Shown in pieces: positions 9,038-17,734 of a stretch of DNA of 64,000 nucleotides; within the stretch, counting starts at the first letter, position 1, and the number at the start of each line of letters is the position of its first letter. The stretch covers positions 1 through 64,000 of the forward strand of contig JAMLIN010000011.1 of NCBI GenBank assembly GCA_023954135.1, given 5' to 3'. The position numbers and the translations under genes are program-made. Below the pieces are notes generated by a model. It was not told the DNA's origin. It was given only the letters and a program-made list of their open reading frames with translations, and did not search any database. The stretch is from Burkholderiaceae bacterium (GTDB lineage Bacteria; Pseudomonadota; Gammaproteobacteria; Burkholderiales; Burkholderiaceae_E).

Positions 9038-9772
9038 TCAGAAGTTGATGCCCAGCCATTCGCGTACCTGGGCGTGGAGATCTCCGGCGAAATCCTCGGG
9101 ACTTCCCTCGGCGGTGATCTCGCCGAGGCTCATCACATAGATGTGGTTCGACATCGAGACGACGCGCCGCACGTTGTGATCCACCAGCAGGATGCCCATG
9201 CCCGATTCCGCGAACCTGCCGATCCACTCGAAGATCTCGGTCGCCACCCGCGGCGCCAGCCCGATGCTCGGCTCGTCGATCAGGCAGACCTTCGGCCGCA
9301 CCATGTACGCCTTGGCGAACTCGAGCGACTTCTGCTGGCCGCCGGAGAGATCGCCGGCCTGGGCGGCGAGCTTCTCCTTGAGGACCGGGAAGCGCTCGAG
9401 GGTGTCGGCGTAGCGCGCCTCGATCACGTCGCCGAACTGCCGGCGCCGTCCTTCGAGGGCGAGACGCAGGTTCTCGGCGACCGTCAGGTAGGGAAAGAGG
9501 CTCGATTCCTGCGGGATGTACCAGAGCCCGTCGTCGATCATCGTGTGGGACGCCTTGCCGGAGATGTCCCGGCCGGCCATCGTCACGCGGCCCGATTTCG
9601 GGGGCAGGAACCCGCAGAGGGTCTTCATGAGGGTCGACTTGCCGGCGCCGTTCAGGCCGATCAGGCCGCTGATGCGCCCCGCATGGACCGAGAGCGAGAC
9701 GTTGCGCAGGACGTCGATGTCACCGAGATAGCCGGCGGTGACGTCCTCCATGGCGAGCAGGGGCTCAGGCAT
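9038..9772 (-). CDS. livF: branched-chain amino acid-type ABC transporter ATPase (LivF)
   Basis: A 244-residue ATP-binding subunit of a LIV/hydrophobic amino acid uptake ABC transporter. Walker A GLNGAGKST is at residues 39-47, the Q-loop has YIPQESSLF, the signature is LSGGQQKSLEFAKA and Walker B is VCLIDEPSIGL, all typical of LivF rather than LivG. The start chosen (MPEPLLAMEDV) overlaps the end of livG by eight bases; an alternative ATG lies eight codons upstream. It is the last transporter gene of the operon that starts with the binding protein at 13690. Confidence 0.9.
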   Translation of the reverse strand: MPEPLLAMEDVTAGYLGDIDVLRNVSLSVHAGRISGLIGLNGAGKSTLMKTLCGFLPPKSGRVTMAGRDISGKASHTMIDDGLWYIPQESSLFPYLTVAENLRLALEGRRRQFGDVIEARYADTLERFPVLKEKLAAQAGDLSGGQQKSLEFAKAYMVRPKVCLIDEPSIGLAPRVATEIFEWIGRFAESGMGILLVDHNVRRVVSMSNHIYVMSLGEITAEGSPEDFAGDLHAQVREWLGINF

Positions 9773-10514
9773 CCGCGTCCTCCTCGTGCCCGGCATCGGC
9801 GTTCTCGCCGAGATAGGCCTCGATGACGGCGCGATCGTTGAGCACTTCCTGGGTCGGGCCGTCCGCGAGGACCTTGCCGGTGTTCATGCACACTGAGCGC
9901 GGGCACAGCTCGACCACGACCGGCATGTCGTGGCTCACCAGGATGAATGTCTGGCCCTGGGCATTGCGATTGCGGATGAACGTCGCCATCGTCTCCTTCA
10001 TCGTCGGGTGGACCGCGGCGAAAGGCTCGTCGAGCAGGGCCACCCGGGGCGGGACCATGAAGCAGGCGCCGAACTCGAGCAGCTTCTTCTGGCCGCCGGA
10101 GAGCTGGCCGCCGTCCAGATGCATCACATGCGAGAGCTTGAGCTCGGCGAGCAGCTCGGTCGCCCGCTCGCCGGCCTCGGCCTCCTTGAGCCCCAGCGCC
10201 ATGCCGCAGACGATCAGGTTGTCGAAGGCCGTGATCCGGTTGAAGACCCGCGTCATCTGGAACATGCGCAGCACGCCCAGGCGGGTGAGCCGGGTGGGGT
10301 TCAGGCCGAGCACGTTGCGCCCGTCGAGCGAAACCTCGCCCGCATCGGCCCGCATGTGCCCGGACAGGACGTTGAGCAGGGTGGTCTTGCCCGAGCCGTT
10401 GGGGCCGATCAGGCCGAGCAGCTCGCCCTCGGCGATGTCCATCCCGACGCCGTCGACCGCCCGCAGGCCGCCGAAGCGCTTCTCGATGCCGCGGATCCGG
10501 AGCAGCGCCATCAT
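9765..10514 (-). CDS. livG: branched-chain amino acid-type ABC transporter ATPase (LivG)
   Basis: A 249-residue ATP-binding subunit. Walker A GPNGSGKTT is at residues 37-45, the signature is LSGGQKKLLEFGACF, and Walker B VALLDEPFAAVHP carries Phe-Ala-Ala instead of the more common AGL(N/S) sequence, a small oddity. The start ATG at 10514 overlaps the livM stop in an ATGA arrangement, which fixes the start; a second ATG follows immediately. With LivF it should power the LivH-LivM channel. Confidence 0.9.
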   Translation of the reverse strand: MMALLRIRGIEKRFGGLRAVDGVGMDIAEGELLGLIGPNGSGKTTLLNVLSGHMRADAGEVSLDGRNVLGLNPTRLTRLGVLRMFQMTRVFNRITAFDNLIVCGMALGLKEAEAGERATELLAELKLSHVMHLDGGQLSGGQKKLLEFGACFMVPPRVALLDEPFAAVHPTMKETMATFIRNRNAQGQTFILVSHDMPVVVELCPRSVCMNTGKVLADGPTQEVLNDRAVIEAYLGENADAGHEEDADA

Positions 10515-11485
10515 GCCCCCTTCGCGCCTGCCGCATCGCGACGCCTCGCCATGGCCTGGCGCGCCAGGCCCCACAGTCCTTCACGGAAGAAGCGGGCGAA
10601 GACGATGACGAGGATGGCGAAGACGATCATCTGGATGTTGCCCACGTCGCGCAGGAGCTCGGAGGCGACGTAGACCAGCACCGCGCCGATGAGTGGCCCC
10701 ACCAGCGTGCCCATCCCGCCGATCACCACCATGGCGATCACGATGCCGGTCTGGGCGATCAGGCCGAGCTCGGGGCTGACGAGCTGGGCGAAGGTGCCGT
10801 ACAGGCCGCCGGCGAGGCCGCAGATCGAGCAGCTGACCAGGAAGGCGATCGTCTTGGCCTGCACCACATCGACGCCGCGGCTGGCGGCGCCGATCTCGTC
10901 ATCGCGGATCGCCTGCAGGAAGCGCCCGATGCGCGAGCGCAGCAGCAGGAACACGCCGGCGGTCACCGCGGCCAGCACGACGAGGAACAGGTAGTAGTTG
11001 CCGATCCGGCTGTCCATGAGGGCGGGGACATTGAGGCCCTGGTCGCCCCGGGTGAAGTCGATCGAGTTGTAGATGATCAGGCGGACGATCTCGGCGAAGG
11101 ACAGGGTGGTCAGGGCGAGGTAGGGGCCGGAGAGCCGCAGCACGATGCGCCCCAGGACGAGACCGATGAGACCGGGCACGATGAACGACATCGGCAGGCC
11201 GATCGCCAGCGGCACGTTCCAGTGCCACGCCAGCAGGCCGGTGGTGTAGCCGCCGAGCATCGCGAACGCTGCCGGCGCGAGCGAGAACTGGCCGGTATAG
11301 CCCGCCAGCAGGTTCCAGCCGGTCGACAGCATCGCGAAATACATGCTCACGATCAGGACGCCGAGCCAGTACGGCGATGAGATCACGAGCGGCGCCAGCG
11401 CGAGAAGCGCGAGCACCACGAGCGAGAGGCGCATCTCCTGGCTGAGCTTGTTGCGCAGGAAGGCGGGATGTGAAGGGATCGCCAT
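10511..11485 (-). CDS. livM: branched-chain amino acid-type ABC transporter permease (LivM)
   Basis: A 324-residue inner-membrane permease with about eight to ten hydrophobic segments. Conserved LivM stretches are TGWNLLAGYTGQFSLAPAAF near residue 60, the GPYLALTTLSFAEI segment, and the EAA-like cytoplasmic loop RDDEIGAASRGVD, where the ATPase docks. It begins three bases after livH ends and overlaps livG, so the four genes are one transcription unit. Confidence 0.92.
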   Translation of the reverse strand: MAIPSHPAFLRNKLSQEMRLSLVVLALLALAPLVISSPYWLGVLIVSMYFAMLSTGWNLLAGYTGQFSLAPAAFAMLGGYTTGLLAWHWNVPLAIGLPMSFIVPGLIGLVLGRIVLRLSGPYLALTTLSFAEIVRLIIYNSIDFTRGDQGLNVPALMDSRIGNYYLFLVVLAAVTAGVFLLLRSRIGRFLQAIRDDEIGAASRGVDVVQAKTIAFLVSCSICGLAGGLYGTFAQLVSPELGLIAQTGIVIAMVVIGGMGTLVGPLIGAVLVYVASELLRDVGNIQMIVFAILVIVFARFFREGLWGLARQAMARRRDAAGAKGA

Positions 11486-11488
11486 CGC

Positions 11489-12379
11489 CTAGACCTCCCG
11501 CGCCCGTTCGCCGAACAGGCCCTGCGGACGGAAGAGCAGCACGAGGATCAACAGTGCCAGGCCGAAGGTGTCGCGATAGTCGTACGAGATGTACACCGCC
11601 CCGAAGCTCTCCAGCACGCCGAGGGCGAGCGCCGCGATGATGCTGCCCGGGATCGATCCCATGCCGCCGATGACCACGATCACGTAGGACTTCACCGCCG
11701 GGAAGATGCCGACATCGGGCGACGGATTGATGATCGGCGCGAGCAACGCGCCCGACAGGGCGGCCAGCACGCCCGACACCATGAAGATGATGCTGCTGGC
11801 GCGGCCCGTGTCGATGCCGGCGATCGAGGCGCCCAGCCGGTTCTGCGCGACCGCCTGCACCTGGCGGCCCCAGAGGGAGCGCTTGATGAACAGGGCCAGG
11901 CCGACCAGCAGGACGATCGCGATGCCGGCGGTGATCAGCTTGTGCCCGCTCGCCATGAAGGGGCCGATCGACATGCGGGTGACGTCCGACAGCGCCGGAC
12001 CGCGCATCGGATAGGGTCCGATCACCTTGTCGAAGAGGTTGATGAGCAGCAGCGACAGGCCGAAGGTGACGACGACGGCGTACTCGTCCTTCATCAGCGA
12101 CCAGGAGCCGTAGCCGGTATAGAGCGGACGCATCAGCCAGCGCTCGGTGAGCCAGCCGAGGGCGGCGCCGCCCGCTGCGGCGACGGGCAGGGCGATCCAG
12201 GGGGAGACGCCCAGCGCGAGCGATACCAGTGTGTAGGTGTAGGCCCCGACCATGTAGAACTCGCCATGGGCGAAGTTCACGACCTTCAGGATCCCGAAGA
12301 TCATGGTCAGGCCGACGGCCATCAGGGCATAGAACAGCCCGATGATCAGGCCGTTGACGAAGAGATCCAGCGCGAGCAA
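11489..12379 (-). CDS. livH: branched-chain amino acid-type ABC transporter permease (LivH)
   Basis: A 296-residue inner-membrane permease with about eight hydrophobic segments; the N-terminal LFVNGLIIGLFYALMAVGL and KVVNFAHGEFYMVGAY stretches are hallmarks of LivH. Translation apparently starts at a TTG (12379), preceded at normal distance by GGAGA; no ATG gives the conserved N-terminus. It follows the binding-protein gene after a 99-base gap holding a stem-loop. Confidence 0.92.
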   Translation of the reverse strand: MLALDLFVNGLIIGLFYALMAVGLTMIFGILKVVNFAHGEFYMVGAYTYTLVSLALGVSPWIALPVAAAGGAALGWLTERWLMRPLYTGYGSWSLMKDEYAVVVTFGLSLLLINLFDKVIGPYPMRGPALSDVTRMSIGPFMASGHKLITAGIAIVLLVGLALFIKRSLWGRQVQAVAQNRLGASIAGIDTGRASSIIFMVSGVLAALSGALLAPIINPSPDVGIFPAVKSYVIVVIGGMGSIPGSIIAALALGVLESFGAVYISYDYRDTFGLALLILVLLFRPQGLFGERAREV

Positions 12380-12444
12380 TCGAGTCTCCGCATCTTGTCG
12401 CCCGGCATCGGGATCGACATGCTTCGTTCGGAATCGCGAAAGCG

Positions 12445-12472
12445 ACGGGGCCCGCCCGGGCGCACCCCGTCC
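12445..12472 (-). promoter_or_regulatory. intercistronic stem-loop between binding protein and permease genes
   Basis: A perfect seven-base-pair stem (GACGGGG with CCCCGTC) with a 14-base loop that contains a further self-complementary GCCCGGGC. It lies seven bases after the stop of the binding-protein gene and has no T-run. Such hairpins often protect the 3' end of the upstream message or partly stop transcription, so that more binding protein than permease is made. That role is inference. Confidence 0.45.
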
Positions 12473-12478
12473 GCCTCC

Positions 12479-13690
12479 TTACTTCGTCGGCTTGAGGACC
12501 TTGTCGATCATCAGCGGCTGCCCCGGAACCTGGATCAGCGTGGTCTTGCTGATCGGCTGGTTCTCCTCGGTGAGCTGGTAGGTGACGTACGGAATCTCGA
12601 CCCACTGCTGGTAGCTGTAGCCGGAGTCCTGCGAGAAGCGGAACTTGCCGCGGGTTTCCTCGAACTCGCCCTCCTTCAGCGCCTTGATGATCGCGGCGCC
12701 GTCCGTCGAGCCCGCCTTCTCGATCGCCCTGGCGATCAGCAGCACCGAATCGGCGGCCTGGAAGATCAGCCGGTTGGGCTCGTTGCCCGACTGCTTCTGG
12801 TAGAGATCCCCCACCTGCTTGCCGAGATCCGGCATCGGCATGGCCGGGTGATACAGGCCGAAGGCCAGCATGTACTTGCCGGCTTCCTTCACGTTCTGCC
12901 AGAAATCGGGGTAGTCGGCGATGCCCGCGCCGTCGTAGAAGATGGTCTTCGGACCGGGCGCGACGCCCTGTTCGTAGAGCTGGTTCATCAGGATGTACGC
13001 CGCCGGCGGCAGCATGATGTTGACCACCAGCTCGGGCGGGCTGCCGCGCAGGGGCAGCACCGCGGGGGTGAAGTCCTTGCCGGCGCGGTCGAGCGCGACG
13101 TACTTGTACTGGGTCTCGGGCGCCAGCTTCTTCAGGAAGTCCCCGAGCAGCTTCGCCTGTCCGATCCCGTAGTCGGTGTTCTCGGCGAACGCGACCACGC
13201 TCTTGACCTTGAGCGCCGCGATCGTCTCGGCCATGGCCGACGAGACCCGGGTGTTGTAGTTGCCCGGATTGAAGACCTCCGGATAGCCCTTGGTGCGGAT
13301 GTCGTCGGACCAGCAGTTGGTGTTGACGTAGGGCGTCTTGCCGCGATGGGCGACCTCGATCTCGGCAAGGCAGACGGAGCTCTGGTGGCCGCCCGTCACC
13401 GCCACCACCTTGTCGCGGTTGACCAGCTTCTCGACCGCGGCCCGGCCCTTCTCGGGAATGCCCTGGTTGTCCTCGTAGATCACCTTGAGCGGGCGGCCGA
13501 GCACGCCGCCCTTGTCGTTGAGCATCTTGACGACGATGTCGACGCCATCCTTGACCTGGGTGCCCTGGACCACCGATCCGGGGGGCGACTGGGCGATGCT
13601 CACGCCCACGACGATGGGCTCGGCCGCATACGATGCGGCGGCCAGCATGGTCGCCGACGCGGCGATCGCGAATCGGAAAGAAAGTTTCAT
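12479..13690 (-). CDS. LIV-type ABC transporter substrate-binding protein
   Basis: A 403-residue periplasmic binding protein of the leucine/isoleucine/valine-binding (Peripla_BP_6) class. The signal peptide covers about residues 1-22 (cleavage after SYA). The mature N-terminus has PIVVGVSIAQSPPGS and later VVAVTGGHQSSV and NTNCWSD, where this class binds the ligand backbone. It is the first gene of the livKHMGF-type operon and is divergent from a GntR regulator. Ligand specificity is not readable; the family also binds urea, amides and aromatic acids, and the operon ends with an AllA-like gene. Confidence 0.88.
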   Translation of the reverse strand: MKLSFRFAIAASATMLAAASYAAEPIVVGVSIAQSPPGSVVQGTQVKDGVDIVVKMLNDKGGVLGRPLKVIYEDNQGIPEKGRAAVEKLVNRDKVVAVTGGHQSSVCLAEIEVAHRGKTPYVNTNCWSDDIRTKGYPEVFNPGNYNTRVSSAMAETIAALKVKSVVAFAENTDYGIGQAKLLGDFLKKLAPETQYKYVALDRAGKDFTPAVLPLRGSPPELVVNIMLPPAAYILMNQLYEQGVAPGPKTIFYDGAGIADYPDFWQNVKEAGKYMLAFGLYHPAMPMPDLGKQVGDLYQKQSGNEPNRLIFQAADSVLLIARAIEKAGSTDGAAIIKALKEGEFEETRGKFRFSQDSGYSYQQWVEIPYVTYQLTEENQPISKTTLIQVPGQPLMIDKVLKPTK

Positions 13691-13763
13691 GGTCTCCTCC
13701 TCAAGGGGCCTGGTCCAGCAGGTTCGCCCGCTATAGTGTCTCTGTCACATCCGATCGTGGTTC

Positions 13764-13780
13764 AACCGGTCAGACCAGTT
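13764..13780. promoter_or_regulatory. FadR/GntR-type operator in the divergent promoter region
   Basis: A 17-base near-palindrome, AACCGGTCAGACCAGTT, with one mismatched pair around its centre. It matches the general GGT-N3-ACC core bound by FCD-type GntR regulators such as PdhR and FadR. It lies 49 bases before the GntR start and 74 bases before the transporter start, the place expected for joint control of both. No experiment is implied. Confidence 0.6.
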
Positions 13781-13828
13781 GGACGTCATCGTGCCGGCCT
13801 CCCACACTCCTGTCAATCGGGATAGCGG

Positions 13829-14554
13829 ATGTCCGGAACGGATCCGGAGTTCGGGAACGAAGCAATGAGCACCACCGTGCAGATCGCCAGGAAGCTGCAA
13901 AGGAAAATGCGCAGCAGGGAATGGCTCGCCGCCGGGCGATTGCCCGGGCAGCGCGAGCTCGCCGCCGAGATGGGCGTGAGCAGGGCGTCGCTGCGCGAGG
14001 CGATCGCGATGCTCGAGAGCCTCGGGCTGCTGCGCAGCGAGCCCGGTCGGGGCGTGTTCATCAACCGTCCCGGCGAAGGGAGCGCGCTGGGCGCTCGCGG
14101 GCGCTGGCCCTTCCAGGATCGCTACGCCCTGCGCGACGTCTACATGGTGCGCAACGAGCTCGAGGAGCTGGCCGTCGCGATGGCGGCCGGCGTCATCACG
14201 CCCGGCGGGCTCGCGAGGCTGCGCGCGACCGTCGAGCTGATGAGGGCCGCGGCCGATGCGGGCGATCTGCTGCGGGCATCGGACGCCGACCACGCCTTCC
14301 ATGCCTGCATCGTCGAGATCGCCGGCAGCCCGATGCTGCGCGACTTGGCCGAGAGCATCGCCGAGGTGGTCGCCCACAGTCGGCGGCTGCCGTTCTCCGA
14401 CCCGGACCACGTCCGCGACCCGATCCGCGAGCACGAGGTGATCATCGACGCCATGGCGACGGGCTCGCCGAAGGCCGCGCGCAAGGCGATGCGCGCGCAT
14501 ATCTGCAATGCCGCCGCCCGGGTGGGGGTGGCGCTGGAGATACCGGGCGCCTGA
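13829..14554 (+). CDS. GntR-family transcriptional regulator, FadR/FCD subfamily
   Basis: A 241-residue DNA-binding regulator. The winged helix-turn-helix occupies about residues 20-85 (LPGQRELAAEMGVSRASLREAI, then LGLLRSEPGRGVF), followed by an all-helical FCD ligand domain with the metal-binding pattern DADHAFH and REHEVIIDA. It is divergent from the LIV-type transporter and most likely controls it in response to a small acid or amino acid. A second ATG at 13865 is an equally reasonable start, because the RBS before 13829 is weak. Confidence 0.88.
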   Translation: MSGTDPEFGNEAMSTTVQIARKLQRKMRSREWLAAGRLPGQRELAAEMGVSRASLREAIAMLESLGLLRSEPGRGVFINRPGEGSALGARGRWPFQDRYALRDVYMVRNELEELAVAMAAGVITPGGLARLRATVELMRAAADAGDLLRASDADHAFHACIVEIAGSPMLRDLAESIAEVVAHSRRLPFSDPDHVRDPIREHEVIIDAMATGSPKAARKAMRAHICNAAARVGVALEIPGA

Positions 14555-14579
14555 GCGGGGCGGCCGGTTCGGCCGGTGA

Positions 14580-15359
14580 TCACGACGCCTGGTTGCCCGA
14601 GGCTGTGCCGCGGCCGGTGACGAAGGATTCGAGGGTTTCGCGGACGACCCTGACGTAGTCCGCCTCGTTGGCGATGAGCCGGTCGGTGGGCCCGCCGATG
14701 GCGATGACGAGCGGCTCTTCGTCCTCGCGCGTCGGCAGGCTGAAGGCGATCATGCCCGCGAGCGGCGTCACCAGGTTGTGCGAGACGGCGTAGCCGCGTT
14801 CCCGGCAGGCCTCGATGGTGGCCAGCAATTCCGCCGGGTCGATGCGCTGGTCCGCTGCGTACTCGGCATTGTGTCGCCGGACCAGCCGGCGGATCGTCGC
14901 ATTCGGCAGCCCGGCGAGCAACATGTGGCCGGAGCCGGAAGAGAGCAGGGGGCGCAGGGTGCCGATGCGCAGGTGCATGCGCAGCGTGCTGCCGCCCTGG
15001 ACGACGCGCAGGTACTGGGCGTGCAGACCGTTGCGCGAGGCGAGCACGATGGTTTCCCGGGTCTGCGCGGCGAGCGACTCCATCAGTGCGGCAAGCTGTC
15101 CGTCATCGAACAGGCCCTGCTGCATCCAGTCGCCGAGCAGGCGTACCCGCACGGTGGGCAGGTAGCGCCGACCGCCGGCATCATAGTGGAGATAGCCCAG
15201 CGCCACGAGGCTGCGCATCAGCATCGAGGTGCTCGAATGCGGCCAGCCATAGTGATCGGCCACCTCGGCCACGGGTGCTGAGCGCTTGGCCCCGTCGAAG
15301 AATTCCAGCACCTGCAGGACGCGGGCGGCGGACTTGACGATCCTGGGATTGGTCGACAT
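14580..15359 (-). CDS. IclR-family transcriptional regulator
   Basis: A 259-residue regulator with an N-terminal winged helix-turn-helix (about residues 8-70, including HSSTSMLMRSLVALGYL) and a C-terminal IclR effector domain (GLHAQYLRVVQ, GHMLLAGLP). IclR regulators commonly repress or activate catabolic operons after binding an aromatic or short acid. It is divergent from the acyl-CoA dehydrogenase operon starting at 15477, its likely target. The 117-base gap contains ACAC-ATAC-GTGT, a small dyad near the regulator start, and AT-rich DNA. It converges on the GntR gene with a 25-base gap. Confidence 0.9.
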   Translation of the reverse strand: MSTNPRIVKSAARVLQVLEFFDGAKRSAPVAEVADHYGWPHSSTSMLMRSLVALGYLHYDAGGRRYLPTVRVRLLGDWMQQGLFDDGQLAALMESLAAQTRETIVLASRNGLHAQYLRVVQGGSTLRMHLRIGTLRPLLSSGSGHMLLAGLPNATIRRLVRRHNAEYAADQRIDPAELLATIEACRERGYAVSHNLVTPLAGMIAFSLPTREDEEPLVIAIGGPTDRLIANEADYVRVVRETLESFVTGRGTASGNQAS

Positions 15360-15476
15360 CGTGGAATTAAAAACACATACGTGTGATCTGTAAAGACAAA
15401 CGCATTTTGGGGTTCAAATGTCGCTTCGCCTGGCGTAGGCTAGCGGACTCGAACCCCTGTCCTGGAGACATGTCCG

Positions 15477-16625
15477 ATGCGCGAATTCGATTTCGAGCCG
15501 GTCCGAATGCCGGATTCGGTGCCAGCCTTGCGCCAGGAGGTTCGCGAGCTGATCGCCGCCGAGATCGCGGCCGGCGCCTTCACGCCGCAGCGCAATTCCT
15601 GGAGCAGCTTCGATCCCGGGTTCAGCCGCAAGCTCGGCGAGCGCGGCTGGATCGGCATGAGCTGGCCGAAGCGCTACGGCGGCTCGGAGCGCTCGATGCT
15701 CGAGCGCTATGTGGTGGTCGAGGAGCTGCTGGCCGGCGGCGCGCCGGTCGGCGCCCACTGGGTGGCCGATCGCCAGAGCGGACCGCAGATCCTGCGCCAC
15801 GGCAGCGAGCGGGCGCGCGGTGAGATCCTGCCGCGCATCGCCCGCGGCGAGTGCTTTTTCTGCATCGGCATGAGCGAGCCCGATTCCGGCTCCGACCTGG
15901 CGGCGGTGCGCACCCGCGCCGACAAGGTCGACGGCGGCTGGAAGATCACCGGCACCAAGGTCTGGACCAGCAACGCCCATCGGGCCCACTACGGCATCGT
16001 GCTCGCGCGCAGCGCGCCGAAGTCCGAGGACCGTCATGCCGGCATGACGCAGTTCATCTGCGACATGAAGGCGCCTGGCGTCACGATCCGGCCGATCTAC
16101 AACCTCTACGGCGGCCATGATTTCAACGAGGTCGTGTTCGACGGTTACTTCGTGCCGGAGGACATGGTGCTCGGCGAGGTCGGCGCGGGCTGGAAGATGG
16201 TCACCGGCGAGCTGGCCTTCGAGCGCAGCGGCCCCGACCGCTTCATGTCGACCTACCAGCTGCTGCGCGAGACGATCCGACGGGTCGGCGATGCGCCCGA
16301 CGATCGCCAGGCCGAGGAGATCGGCCGGCTGGTGGCGCATCTCGCGACCTTGCGGCGGATGTCGAGCTCGATCGCGGGGCGCATCGACCGGGGCGAGAAT
16401 CCGGCCACCGCGGCGGCCCTGGTCAAGGACGTCGGCACCGGCTTCGAGCGCGAGATCCCCGAGATCGTCCGCCGGATCCTGCCCACCGAGCCGAGCCTCG
16501 GCCCCGGGAGCGGCTTCGACGAGCTGCTCGGCAGCGCGATGCTGCGCTCGCCCTCGTTCACGATCCGGGGCGGCACCCGCGAGATCCTCCGCGGAATGAT
16601 CGCCCGCGGGTTGGGGATGAGGTGA
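15477..16625 (+). CDS. acyl-CoA dehydrogenase, catalytic-Glu-less subunit of a pair
   Basis: A 382-residue flavoprotein-family protein with the complete three-domain acyl-CoA dehydrogenase layout (GMSEPDSGSDLAAVRT at the FAD/substrate loop, WKITGTKVWTS). At the helix position where many family members carry the catalytic glutamate (EGT), this protein has TIRGGTREI, with Arg at about residue 364. It is followed by a second, shorter dehydrogenase. Such side-by-side pairs are known from heterotetrameric enzymes in steroid and fatty-acid breakdown, where the subunits share the active site. The ATG has a good RBS (GGAGA). It is the first gene of an operon divergent from IclR. Confidence 0.88.
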   Translation: MREFDFEPVRMPDSVPALRQEVRELIAAEIAAGAFTPQRNSWSSFDPGFSRKLGERGWIGMSWPKRYGGSERSMLERYVVVEELLAGGAPVGAHWVADRQSGPQILRHGSERARGEILPRIARGECFFCIGMSEPDSGSDLAAVRTRADKVDGGWKITGTKVWTSNAHRAHYGIVLARSAPKSEDRHAGMTQFICDMKAPGVTIRPIYNLYGGHDFNEVVFDGYFVPEDMVLGEVGAGWKMVTGELAFERSGPDRFMSTYQLLRETIRRVGDAPDDRQAEEIGRLVAHLATLRRMSSSIAGRIDRGENPATAAALVKDVGTGFEREIPEIVRRILPTEPSLGPGSGFDELLGSAMLRSPSFTIRGGTREILRGMIARGLGMR

Positions 16626-16662
16626 CCGGTGGATACGGCAAACATGATGCAAGAGGCAGTCG

Positions 16663-17727
16663 ATGACTGAAGAATCGAGCCTGACCGATACGCTGCTGCG
16701 CACCGTCGACCGGATCGCCGAGGACCTGGCGACGCGCCCGGTGCGCGAGGCCGCCGAGCGCGGCGAGTTCCCCGCCGAGCTCTGGGCCGCGCTCGAGGAT
16801 GTCGGCCTGCCGCGCGCCTGGCTGGAAGAGCAGGCAGGCGGCGCCGGCCTGTCGGCGGCTGATGCCATGGTGGCGCTGCGTCGCAGCGCCTACCACGCGC
16901 TGCCGGTCCCGCTCGCCGAGACGCTCGTCGCCGGGCGCCTGCTCGCCGAAGCCGGCATCGCGCTTCCCGACGGTCCGCTCACGCTCGCAAGCGGCGGGCC
17001 GGGCGCGGCGCCCGCAGTCCTGCGGCGCGAAGGTGAGGCCGGCCGGCTCGAAGGCATCGCGGCGAGAGTGCCCTGGGCGGGCGACTGCTCCCATGCGGTG
17101 CTTGCGGCGCTCGACGGTGACGAGAGCTTCCTCGTGCTCGCCGCGATCGGCGATGCGGTGCGCGAGACCGCCGGCAATCTCGCGAGCGAGCCGCGCTGCG
17201 CGGTGGCGCTCGATGCGGCGCGCGTCGTCGCGGTTGCACCGATGCCGGGCGCTGCCGATCGCATCCTGCTCGAGGGAGCGCTCGCGCGCAGCGTGCAGAT
17301 GGCCGGAGCGCTGGAGGCGGCGATGGACATCGCCCTGCGCTATTCCGGCGAGCGGGTCCAGTTCGGCCGGCCGATCGCCAAGTTCCAGGCGGTCCAGCAC
17401 ATGCTGGCGACGATGGCAGGCCATGTCGCGACCGCCCGGGCGGCGGCCGACCAGGCGATCGAGGCCGATGCCGCGGGGCCGTCGGCGCTGCGGGTCGCGA
17501 TCGCGAAGTCGCGCACCGGCGAGGCGGCCGGTCGCGGTGCCGAAACGGTGCACCAGGTGCTCGGCGCGATCGGCTTCACCCGCGAGCATTCGCTGCACTA
17601 CCAGACGCGGCGCCTCTGGTCGTGGCGCGACGAGTTCGGCGGCGAGACGTACTGGCAGCAGCGGCTCGGCCGGGAGGTCGCGAGGATCGGCGCCGATGCG
17701 CTCTGGCCGACGATCGTCGGGATATGA
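16663..17727 (+). CDS. acyl-CoA dehydrogenase, partner subunit
   Basis: A 354-residue acyl-CoA dehydrogenase-family protein, shorter than the usual 380 residues and with a divergent middle domain lacking the usual TEP..GSD loop. The C-terminal helical domain is recognisable (RYSGERVQFGRPIAKFQAVQHMLA, and VHQVLGAIGFTREHSLHYQTRRLW). It starts 37 bases after the first dehydrogenase. The pair probably forms one mixed enzyme introducing a double bond into an acyl-CoA; the substrate is unknown. Confidence 0.85.
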   Translation: MTEESSLTDTLLRTVDRIAEDLATRPVREAAERGEFPAELWAALEDVGLPRAWLEEQAGGAGLSAADAMVALRRSAYHALPVPLAETLVAGRLLAEAGIALPDGPLTLASGGPGAAPAVLRREGEAGRLEGIAARVPWAGDCSHAVLAALDGDESFLVLAAIGDAVRETAGNLASEPRCAVALDAARVVAVAPMPGAADRILLEGALARSVQMAGALEAAMDIALRYSGERVQFGRPIAKFQAVQHMLATMAGHVATARAAADQAIEADAAGPSALRVAIAKSRTGEAAGRGAETVHQVLGAIGFTREHSLHYQTRRLWSWRDEFGGETYWQQRLGREVARIGADALWPTIVGI

Positions 17728-17734
17728 GCGTGAC

